Assembly: GCA_946614075.1 (NCBI GenBank)
Contig: CAMOGO010000066.1
Coordinates: forward strand, 1 to 6,532
Length of the DNA: 6,532 bases
Direction: 5' to 3'
Origin: an uncultured Lachnospiraceae bacterium
GTDB lineage: Bacteria > Bacillota_A > Clostridia > Lachnospirales > Lachnospiraceae
Shown here piece after piece: positions 1 through 5,817 of the stretch. The position numbers were made by a program, and so were the translations under genes. Position 1 is the first letter of the stretch, and each line of letters starts with the position of its first letter. The notes under the pieces were generated by a model. It ran no database searches. It had not been told where the DNA came from and worked only from the letters and a program-made list of their open reading frames with translations.

Positions 1-540
1 CCTGCCTATCGTGCCGTGATGGCGATGGCATTTCTCATCGGTCTTATTTTCTACGCGATGCTCAGCAACATGACGGTAGAGGCAGGAGATATCGGCCTCC
101 CTGCCGTACAGATCGGCTTTGTCTCCACGGTCATTTTTACCGTGAATGTTCTGACGCAGTTGCCGGTCGGCATGGCCTGCGACCGTTTTGGATCGATCAA
201 GGTCCTGACGGTGAGCTTTGCCGCCTATACAGCGGCCCTTCTTTTCCTGGCCTTTGGACGCGTGGATTTCGCAGGGCTTTGTGTGGTTGCCGGTATCGCG
301 GGGTACGGAAAGACCGTCATGAATAATCTGACGGCGTTCCTGGTGCAGGAATTCGTCCCGCAGGAGGATAAGGAGCAGGTGCTGAGCCTGTGCGTGGCCT
401 TGATGACAGCCGGTCTTGCCGCCGGCATGTACAGCGTGCAGCTGATCTATGACCTGGCCGGAGGCTACCAGCCCGCCTATCTTCTCTATGTACTCATCAG
501 CATCGGAGCGGTAGCACTGCTGCACAGGCTGAGACGATAG
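1..540 (+). CDS. MFS transporter, C-terminal half (partial at left edge)
   Basis: This reading frame is open from base 1 to a TAG stop at 538-540. The gene therefore starts outside the window, and the GTG at 16 is not taken as its start. The 179 visible residues form about six hydrophobic helices (roughly 5-22, 36-56, 66-84, 88-108, 124-145 and 157-174), matching TM7-TM12 of a 12-helix major facilitator. Between the second and third helices lies GMACDRFGSIK (about 57-67), a copy of the MFS motif A (GxxxDRxGxR/K) that recurs in the TM8-TM9 loop. The protein ends in a basic cytoplasmic tail, LHRLRR. It would be a secondary transporter in the cytoplasmic membrane. The substrate cannot be told, because the N-terminal half is missing and nothing specific is seen. 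The gene converges on the GH3 gene, so it is a separate transcription unit. Confidence 0.85.
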   Translation, partial: PAYRAVMAMAFLIGLIFYAMLSNMTVEAGDIGLPAVQIGFVSTVIFTVNVLTQLPVGMACDRFGSIKVLTVSFAAYTAALLFLAFGRVDFAGLCVVAGIAGYGKTVMNNLTAFLVQEFVPQEDKEQVLSLCVALMTAGLAAGMYSVQLIYDLAGGYQPAYLLYVLISIGAVALLHRLRR

Positions 541-550
541 AAGATAGAAG

Positions 551-598
551 TATCGTAAAACAAAAGGATAGTAAAACAAAGGTATAGTAAAACAAAAG
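551..598. repeat. Three tandem copies of a 16-bp A-rich unit
   Basis: The core GTAAAACAAA occurs exactly at 555-564, 571-580 and 587-596, a strict 16-bp period. Flanking bases are also similar (TAT or ATA before the core, AGG or AGC after it). Just upstream, GATAGAA is repeated at 536-542 and 543-549 across the MFS stop codon. The array sits between the MFS stop and the terminator stem. On the minus strand its last copy supplies the T-rich tail of that terminator. It has only three copies and no spacer diversity, so it is not a CRISPR. Replication slippage is a likely origin. Confidence 0.85.
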
Positions 599-625
599 CA
601 GGCGTGACCGGGTGGTCACGCCTGC
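598..625 (-). terminator. Intrinsic terminator between convergent genes
   Basis: A perfect 12-bp stem pairs GCAGGCGTGACC (598-609) with GGTCACGCCTGC (614-625) around a 4-base loop (610-613). Read on the minus strand, the stem is followed at once by TTTTGTTTT, a good U-tract, so it should end transcription of the GH3 gene. On the plus strand it is followed only by TCTATTAAT, a weaker tail, but as the only strong hairpin after the MFS gene it may work in both directions. Confidence 0.85.
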
Positions 626-658
626 TCTATTAATGCGCACGGCTGCCCAAAGGTAATT

Positions 659-674
659 GTTGCCTTACGGCAAC
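659..674. other. Short inverted repeat (6-bp stem)
   Basis: GTTGCC at 659-664 pairs with GGCAAC at 669-674 around a TTAC loop. No T-run follows on either strand, so it is not a classical terminator on its own. It lies in the 3' untranslated region of the minus-strand GH3 transcript, between the stop codon and the strong terminator. The function is unknown. Confidence 0.4.
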
Positions 675-689
675 GGGCGGCCGGCGCGG

Positions 690-722
690 CGAGCAGAAGT
701 CGGACAGGCCTCCTCCTGCTCG
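690..722. other. Inverted repeat with 7-bp arms downstream of GH3 stop
   Basis: CGAGCAG at 690-696 is matched by CTGCTCG at 716-722 across a 19-base loop. It lies 11 bases beyond the GH3 stop on the minus strand. With no T-tract, it may be an mRNA 3'-end structure or chance pairing. A second tiny stem, TACACC/GGTGTA (735-740 and 744-749), covers the GH3 stop codon itself. Confidence 0.35.
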
Positions 723-733
723 ATCACTTATCT

Positions 734-3538
734 TTACACCATCGGTGTACCTTTCTTCCATTTGCGGAGCCGGATGAAATAACGGACGTAGTACTGGATG
801 AAGAGGACCATCAGTACCAGGAAGATGGTGAGCATGATTTTGCCGAAGGTTGTCATGTGAGGCTGATAAAGCTGAGGCGCATCACTGCCGGCGATCATGT
901 ACAGGATGTTCTTGGTGGCCTGACGCATTGCCTGCTGTCCGGAGACGGAGTTCTTTACTTCGTCGGACAGATTGCTGAGGATGCCGAAGCTGAGCTGGAA
1001 GTCGTTTCCGGCCAGGGTAGCCCGGTTGATTTCCTCGGTGGTGCAAGCCATGACGCAGTCCGTGATAACGGCTCCCCGGAAGCCCCATTCGTCTCTCAGG
1101 ACGGTTTTCAGAAGGCTGGAGCTCTCCGCCGTGGGAGTGACGCCGAGACGGTTGAAGGAGGACATGATGCCCGAGGCGTTTCCGCCCTTGACAGCGATCT
1201 CAAAGCCCTTCAGGTAGATTTCGCGCAGAGCCTGCTCATTGAGCCAGGTGACGAGACCGCCATGGTCACGGTTGGTTTCCTGGTCATTGGCTGCGAAATG
1301 CTTGAAGTAGCAGTAGACACCGGCATCCTTGATGCCGTTCAGCTCTCGCTCTGCCATGACGCCGGAGAGGAAGCCGTCCTCGCTGTAATACTCATAATTT
1401 CGACCGGAGAATGGACTGCGGTGAATGTTGGCAGCGGGGCCGTAGATGCCCGCAACGCCGTATACCTTGGCCTCACGACCGTAGATTTCACCTTTCTCAT
1501 AGGCCAGATCAGCGTTCCAGGTCTGGGCCAGAGTAGCCTGATTGGTGTACATATTACCCTTGATACCGGCAAACATATTTGCCATCAGGTTGTTGATGCC
1601 GTTGGGACCGTCACATTCCAGATACCGGGCCTTGCCGATGCTCTTGATTGCGGTGGTCTGCCAGCCGCCGGTGGAAATCAGGCTGGTCATTTCTTCCTTG
1701 GAGATCTGGTCCAGAAGCAGATCCCACTTGGGGTCATCGTAGGAGATACCCTGCATGTCCGTGAGTTTCAGACCATTGTTGGAGGTTTTCCAGCTGGCAG
1801 GAGTGGTATCCTCGATGATTGTCTGAGGATTGGTCAGTGCCTCTACGATTTCCTGAGAGGCTTCCTCCGTGGAGGCGGCACGTTCGGTAGGCATGGTTCC
1901 TGCCCAGTCAGCGCGGGAGAGGTAGACCACACCGCCATCATTGGATACATCATCAAAGTGGTTGACGGCTGTGATTTCGTCTCCGGGGCGTGTGCCGTCG
2001 GCAGCGTCGGTGTAGATGACATCTTTTTCTACGTGAATGGTCTCCTGATCAATCACATGGTGGCTGTCGCTCTGGAGCCGGATGTCATAGTCTCCTGCTT
2101 CCAGGACATAACCGCCGCCCTCGGCCTTGATGCCGCTGTAATCGTAGGAAGCCATGTCGCTTGCAGCGATCTGGATCGTCACAGTCTCGGAGGCGCCGGG
2201 CTCCAGAGCTTGTGTTTTGGCAAATCCGCCCAGTACCACTTCGCTCTTCTCAATACCACCGGGGGTATAAGGAGCGGAATAGTACAGCTGCACGACTTCC
2301 TTGCCAGGCATGCTGCCCTTGTTTTCTACGGTTACGGTAGCCGTGACAATATCATCCTCAAAAGTCACAGAGTCGAGTGTCTGTGTGAACTCAGTGTAGC
2401 TCAGACCATACCCGAAGGGAAACTGTACGGTCGTGTCGTAGTCGATGAAGCCATCCGCTGCAGCTGTCTCGTAGAAACGGTAGCCTACATAGATGCCTTC
2501 GTTGTATTTCACATAGTGGTAGGGATCCTGGCCTGTCAGAGCGTCGCCTGTACCCGCAGCGCCTGCGCTGTTGGTATAGCTTGCATTGGTATAGTCATAC
2601 GCGCCAAAGCTGTAATAGGTGGGGTTCGATTCCACGGCGTAAGCAAAGGTATCACTGGTTCTGGCAGAGGGATTTACCGTGCCGTTCAGGATTTCTCCCA
2701 GGGCGATGGTGCCTACGGAGCCATAGCACTCGGACCACAGTGCCGCATCAACCTTCTCATCTTCCAGGAAGCCAAGCTCCATGGCATTGGTGGAGTTCAG
2801 AACGATCACAACGGTTCCGAAATTCTCCTCCAGCATGGCGAGCATGCTCTCTTCGGCGCTGTTCAGCTCCAGATAGTGCTTTCCTGCTTCACCGCCGTTG
2901 TAGCCGGCCATATCCAGGGGCAGGTCGTCACCCTCGCCGCCAACGCGGGAAATCACATAGACAGCGACGTCGGAAAAGCTTTTGGCGTTGTCGATCAGAT
3001 CGGAGGAAAGATCGCTGGCAGGATTCTCATACAGGCCGAAGTCTGTACCTACCAGGCCCATGGAAACCGCTTCTTTCGCGTTCTCCGCATAAAATGCGGC
3101 CAGATCTTCGTTGATCGTAAAGCCTGCCTGTCGAAGACCATCATAGAGGCTGACATAATTCGTACCGCCAGCACCGGATCCGGTACCGCCGAAGGTCGAA
3201 TAGTAGCCGCCTCGGCCAAATACGTTGATGTTGGTCTCCTGCAGAGGCAGGGTGCTGTTTTTGTTGGTCAGAAGGACGATACCCTCTTCTGCCTCACGCA
3301 GCGTGACCGCACGGGCCTCCTCGGTAATGGCATCATAGCTCTCTCCGGATGGCGCCTTCGCGAACACAATGTTGTCCACTACACCGTGGTAATCACGCAG
3401 GGCATAAACCGCAGCGTTGAGAACCAGGACAAGGAGCAGCAGGATTGTCATGACCGCGAAGCCAAACCGGTTAGGTCTCTTGATGGTTTTTCCGTCAAAG
3501 ACCCGGAATTTCTTCTTTTTCCGTTCCTCTTTTGTCAT
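734..3538 (-). CDS. Membrane-anchored glycoside hydrolase family 3 (beta-glucosidase-like), inverted domain order
   Basis: This 934-residue protein starts at the ATG at 3538, chosen because AGGAGG lies 7 bases upstream and a lysine-rich start (MTKEERKKKK) precedes a membrane helix. A longer frame opens at 3664 but runs back through the promoter region. In order it shows: helix 1 (about 25-47); the GH3 C-terminal alpha/beta sandwich (about 75-380), with EEGIVLLTNKNSTLPL and GGEGDD, whose E202 is a candidate acid/base; a fibronectin III-like domain (about 385-495); a linker rich in acidic, Ser and Thr residues (about 505-595); the GH3 barrel (about 598-880), with ECDGPNG (D643), GRNYEYYSED, KHFAAN (K746, H747) and GFRGAVITD (nucleophile D827); helix 2 (about 899-919); and a basic tail. 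GH3 enzymes usually have the barrel first. The swapped order is known from some Ruminococcus and Butyrivibrio beta-glucosidases. Basic residues at both ends suggest both termini are cytoplasmic and the roughly 850-residue catalytic loop is outside. It should release sugar from beta-glycosides, but the exact sugar is not readable. Confidence 0.9.
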   Translation of the reverse strand: MTKEERKKKKFRVFDGKTIKRPNRFGFAVMTILLLLVLVLNAAVYALRDYHGVVDNIVFAKAPSGESYDAITEEARAVTLREAEEGIVLLTNKNSTLPLQETNINVFGRGGYYSTFGGTGSGAGGTNYVSLYDGLRQAGFTINEDLAAFYAENAKEAVSMGLVGTDFGLYENPASDLSSDLIDNAKSFSDVAVYVISRVGGEGDDLPLDMAGYNGGEAGKHYLELNSAEESMLAMLEENFGTVVIVLNSTNAMELGFLEDEKVDAALWSECYGSVGTIALGEILNGTVNPSARTSDTFAYAVESNPTYYSFGAYDYTNASYTNSAGAAGTGDALTGQDPYHYVKYNEGIYVGYRFYETAAADGFIDYDTTVQFPFGYGLSYTEFTQTLDSVTFEDDIVTATVTVENKGSMPGKEVVQLYYSAPYTPGGIEKSEVVLGGFAKTQALEPGASETVTIQIAASDMASYDYSGIKAEGGGYVLEAGDYDIRLQSDSHHVIDQETIHVEKDVIYTDAADGTRPGDEITAVNHFDDVSNDGGVVYLSRADWAGTMPTERAASTEEASQEIVEALTNPQTIIEDTTPASWKTSNNGLKLTDMQGISYDDPKWDLLLDQISKEEMTSLISTGGWQTTAIKSIGKARYLECDGPNGINNLMANMFAGIKGNMYTNQATLAQTWNADLAYEKGEIYGREAKVYGVAGIYGPAANIHRSPFSGRNYEYYSEDGFLSGVMAERELNGIKDAGVYCYFKHFAANDQETNRDHGGLVTWLNEQALREIYLKGFEIAVKGGNASGIMSSFNRLGVTPTAESSSLLKTVLRDEWGFRGAVITDCVMACTTEEINRATLAGNDFQLSFGILSNLSDEVKNSVSGQQAMRQATKNILYMIAGSDAPQLYQPHMTTFGKIMLTIFLVLMVLFIQYYVRYFIRLRKWKKGTPMV

Positions 3539-3545
3539 TTTGAAA

Positions 3546-3551
3546 CCTCCT
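3546..3551 (-). promoter_or_regulatory. Ribosome binding site fixing the GH3 start
   Basis: The minus strand reads AGGAGG here, 7 bases before the ATG at 3538. This perfect Shine-Dalgarno site selects that start over the upstream in-frame ATG at 3664, whose extra 42 residues would be encoded across the divergent promoter and repeat region. Confidence 0.88.
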
Positions 3552-3565
3552 GAATCATGGTATGT

Positions 3566-3571
3566 ATTATG
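3566..3571 (-). promoter_or_regulatory. Possible -10 element for the GH3 gene
   Basis: The minus strand reads CATAAT (5 of 6 to TATAAT), which would place transcription start near 3559 and give a leader of about 20 bases that includes the ribosome binding site. No good -35 hexamer is seen at 16-18 bases. If this is the true promoter, it is weak or needs an activator, which would fit control by the neighbouring regulator. Other -10 placements are possible. Confidence 0.35.
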
Positions 3572-3614
3572 ATGGATAGAAAGTAGCACGATTTCCGAAG
3601 AAGGAGAAGACTTG

Positions 3615-3647
3615 TGGCAGATATGGACCGCGTACTGGCAGATTTGG
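3615..3647. promoter_or_regulatory. Direct repeat pair, 21-bp spacing: candidate LytTR operator
   Basis: TGGCAGATATGG (3615-3626) and TGGCAGATTTGG (3636-3647) match at 11 of 12 positions and start 21 bp apart, about two helical turns, so both lie on the same DNA face. The pair ends about one base before the -35 region of the rightward promoter. Two short direct repeats at about two turns, next to a -35 element, is the known operator layout of LytTR regulators such as AgrA and ComE. Read on the minus strand, the units start CCATATCTG and CCAAATCTG, partly like the ComE box pattern CAnTTcaG. Binding by the adjacent regulator is inferred, not shown. Confidence 0.55.
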
Positions 3648-3648
3648 T

Positions 3649-3677
3649 CTTTCAAGGCAGGCATTTCCTGCTATAAT
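3649..3677 (+). promoter_or_regulatory. Extended -10 promoter of the two-component operon
   Basis: A perfect TATAAT lies at 3672-3677 with the extended -10 dinucleotide TG at 3669-3670 (TGCTATAAT). The -35 region is poor: CTTTCA at 3649-3654 with a 17-base spacer matches TTGACA at only three positions. Transcription would start near 3684, giving a leader of about 25 bases. A good extended -10 with a poor -35 beside a repeat pair is typical of promoters helped by an activator. Confidence 0.75.
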
Positions 3678-3709
3678 AGCCTTGCATCAATGGAAAGGAG
3701 GCAGTTTTC

Positions 3710-4411
3710 ATGAGAATCGCTCTGGTAGATGACGATCAAAACGACCGCTGTCAGCTTCGGAAGTATATGGAGAATTATCTGGCGGAGAAAGGGACGGAAT
3801 GCAGGATCGACGAATATGAGAATGCGCTGGATTTTCTATCGAAATACGCCTTTACCTTTGACCTGGTGATTATGGATATCGACATGCCAGGGCTCAGCGG
3901 GATCGAGGCAGCCAGAAAGCTGCGCGAGAAGGATCCCCATGTGACACTTATGTTTGTGACGAATATGCCCCAGTATGCACTGGATGGATACTCGGTGGAG
4001 GCGGTGGACTATCTGCTGAAGCCGCTTAGCTACCCGAATTTTCAGCTGAAAATGCAGAAAGCCTTGCGCTATATCGCCCGGAATGCCGACAAGCCGCTGG
4101 CACTGCAGACTCCCGAGGGTGTGTTCTGCTGCAATGTGTCCGATGTGCTCTACGTGGAATCTCGTCTGCATTATCTCTATTATCATGTCGGTGACCGGGT
4201 GATCAAGGTTCGCGGAAAAATGTCCGACGTTCTGGATACCCTGAGTCAATACCATTTTGGCCGTCCGGGAGAGAGCTATCTGGTTAATTTCCGCCATTTG
4301 AAAGCCATGGATGGAAACGAGATCCTGGTAGGTGAGGACCGGCTGCCTGTCAGCCGCCGCCGAAAGGCGGAATTTATCTCCGCATTTACACGGTATATGG
4401 GAGGATTCTGA
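3710..4411 (+). CDS. LytTR-family response regulator
   Basis: This 233-residue DNA-binding response regulator is of the AgrA/LytR/ComE type. Residues 1-120 form the receiver domain: acidic cluster DDD at 7-9, phosphoacceptor D56 in DLVIMDIDMPG, T84 in FVTN, and K104 in LLKPL. Residues about 128-229 form the LytTR domain, with hallmark stretches VLYVES (147-152), YLVNFRHL (190-197) and LPVSRRR (212-218). Length and residue set are normal, with nothing missing. AAAGGAGG at 3694-3701 sits 8 bases before the ATG. The stop codon overlaps the kinase start by one base (TGATG), so the two are translationally coupled. It should bind paired direct repeats when phosphorylated; the pair at 3615-3647 is the obvious candidate, giving autoregulation and possibly control of the divergent GH3 gene. 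The target is inferred. Confidence 0.93.
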   Translation: MRIALVDDDQNDRCQLRKYMENYLAEKGTECRIDEYENALDFLSKYAFTFDLVIMDIDMPGLSGIEAARKLREKDPHVTLMFVTNMPQYALDGYSVEAVDYLLKPLSYPNFQLKMQKALRYIARNADKPLALQTPEGVFCCNVSDVLYVESRLHYLYYHVGDRVIKVRGKMSDVLDTLSQYHFGRPGESYLVNFRHLKAMDGNEILVGEDRLPVSRRRKAEFISAFTRYMGGF

Positions 4412-5739
4412 TGACCCCGGTCTATGTTTTTGAAGAATTGCGGCTGCCGATGGAGCTTCTGACGGCGGCTCTGGTTTTTTTGCTTCCCTTTGGAGAAAAG
4501 AAGGATCGTTTCTGGATGCGGGCAGCAGCAGGATATATTCTGCTGACCTGTTTTTCCCTTCTGTTTTTCCCGATCTTTCTTGATAAGGAGGCGCCAAGGC
4601 TTGCATTCTTAAGCGTATTCTGGTATTCCTTGATCGCGCTGACGGCGGTGGGTTATGGTAAGCTCTGTTTTCGCATCACCTGGTGTGAAGCCCTGTTTTT
4701 TGACATCGCCGCATTCCTGACTCAGAATATCATTTACTGTATCTATCATTGCTTTGTGGCCCGCGTGCTGATGCCGGATCTCCGGCTGATGTTGCCGCTG
4801 TATATTGCCGGAGCCTTTTTCAGCACCGCCCTGGTTTGTGTCCCTGTTTATTTCCTGTTCTATAAGCCTCTTAAGGATTGCAGAGGGCATTTGCTGGAGG
4901 ATAACCGATATAACGCACTGGAGCTTTCCGGCGTTTTCCTGGTGATGATGATATGCCTGTTTTTTTACCAGGGAGCATTTCATCGGCGCGTTTCCGCCTT
5001 TGACACGTTGTCCTGGCTGTCCGGCGTGGTGATCTGTTTCTTTATGCTGCTGATTCTGTATGGCATTCTGAAAGGGGTGGTGAGGACTCGAGAGAACATC
5101 CTCCTGGAGGATATGCTCAGGTCCAGTGAGCATTATTATGAACTGTCGAAAGAGCATATTGCCATCATTAACCGAAAATGCCATGATCTGAAGCATCAGC
5201 TGCAGATTCTGTCCACGATCGATGAAAGCCAGCGGGCTCAGTATATCGAGGAGACCCAGAAAAGCATTCTTTTTTATCGGCATCTGGTTTATACCGATAA
5301 TGAGGCACTGAATACGATTCTGGCCGAGAAAGGCCTTTTCTGCCAGGATAAGGGGATCGATTTCCAATGCTCTGTGGATGATGTGGATCTGTCATTTGTC
5401 CGGCTGCCGGATCTGTACGCGATCCTGGGCAATGCCATCGACAATGCGATCGAGTATGTGGAGAGACAGACGGATCAGAATATGCGGACGATCAGTCTGC
5501 GCATTTCCCAGAATCATCAATTCACAGGCATACAGGTGACGAATCCGTATGCGGGGGAGGCTTTGGACCCCGGAGTATTCCCGGAAAGCCGGAAAAAAGA
5601 CCCGTATAATCATGGCTTCGGCATGCAGAGTATCCGTTTCCTGGCGAAGAAATACGGGGGCACGATGGAGTTCTCAACGGATAATGGATTGTTTACCCTT
5701 CAGGTCATGCTGCAGAAGGGGGTACAAGGTCCGATATAA
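4411..5739 (+). CDS. AgrC/ComD-like (HPK10, GHKL) sensor histidine kinase
   Basis: This 442-residue membrane sensor kinase is preceded by GGGAGG at 4399-4404, 6 bases before its ATG, which overlaps the regulator's stop. Residues 1-220 hold about six or seven hydrophobic helices (near 13-27, 36-56, 64-82, 92-116, 126-150, 172-188 and 200-222) with short loops and no large extracellular sensor domain. A helical linker (about 225-255) leads to the H-box RKCHDLKHQL, with H258 as the likely phosphorylated histidine. The ATPase follows, with N-box LGNAIDNAIEYV (N341, D344, N345) and G-box GFGMQSIRFLAKKYGG (402-417). This is the kinase type that pairs with LytTR regulators and, in studied cases, reads secreted peptides through its membrane domain. 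No peptide precursor or AgrB-like processing gene is visible here, so the ligand is unknown. Confidence 0.92.
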   Translation: MTPVYVFEELRLPMELLTAALVFLLPFGEKKDRFWMRAAAGYILLTCFSLLFFPIFLDKEAPRLAFLSVFWYSLIALTAVGYGKLCFRITWCEALFFDIAAFLTQNIIYCIYHCFVARVLMPDLRLMLPLYIAGAFFSTALVCVPVYFLFYKPLKDCRGHLLEDNRYNALELSGVFLVMMICLFFYQGAFHRRVSAFDTLSWLSGVVICFFMLLILYGILKGVVRTRENILLEDMLRSSEHYYELSKEHIAIINRKCHDLKHQLQILSTIDESQRAQYIEETQKSILFYRHLVYTDNEALNTILAEKGLFCQDKGIDFQCSVDDVDLSFVRLPDLYAILGNAIDNAIEYVERQTDQNMRTISLRISQNHQFTGIQVTNPYAGEALDPGVFPESRKKDPYNHGFGMQSIRFLAKKYGGTMEFSTDNGLFTLQVMLQKGVQGPI

Positions 5740-5751
5740 CGCGGTCGTTTT

Positions 5752-5782
5752 TTGAGAAGCTTTAGCGTACGCTGGATATGTT
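5752..5782 (+). promoter_or_regulatory. Weak possible internal promoter before the SGNH gene
   Basis: TTGAGA at 5752-5757 matches the -35 consensus at 5 of 6, but the -10 candidates are poor: GATATG at 5775-5780 with a 17-base spacer, or TATGTT at 5777-5782 with a 19-base spacer. A perfect palindrome, AGCGTACGCT, lies between them at 5764-5773. No terminator is seen after the kinase gene, so read-through from the upstream promoter is at least as likely. Confidence 0.25.
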
Positions 5783-5817
5783 TTGGAGCAGAGCGACAGC
5801 ACTGCAGGGAGATTTTT

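Noticed and set aside
551..598. CRISPR array
   Set aside because: Units repeat every 16 bp with no unique spacers, only three copies and no cas genes.
857..3553. 898-codon open frame on the plus strand opposite the GH3 gene
   Set aside because: Its product shows no recognisable domain, whereas the minus strand carries clear GH3 motifs throughout. The open frame is explained by the lack of TTA, CTA and TCA codons in GH3.
3557..3586. Nine-codon plus-strand ORF (ATG at 3557 to TAG at 3584)
   Set aside because: It has no convincing ribosome binding site or promoter, and chance is likely at this length.
3539..3664. N-terminal extension of GH3 by 42 residues from an ATG at 3664
   Set aside because: A perfect AGGAGG precedes the internal ATG at 3538. 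The extension is encoded across the likely promoters and repeat pair, and puts a non-family segment before a normal lysine-rich N terminus.
3836..4606. 256-codon minus-strand frame across the regulator-kinase junction
   Set aside because: It is codon-aligned with the regulator, runs through the gene junction and has no recognisable domain. The plus-strand genes are well supported.
4609..5367. 252-codon minus-strand frame inside the kinase gene
   Set aside because: It is codon-aligned opposite the kinase and arises from the same codon bias. The kinase has intact H, N and G boxes.
5725..5756. Terminator after the kinase gene, suggested by a run of six T at about 5748
   Set aside because: No stem longer than about three base pairs can be formed just before the T run.
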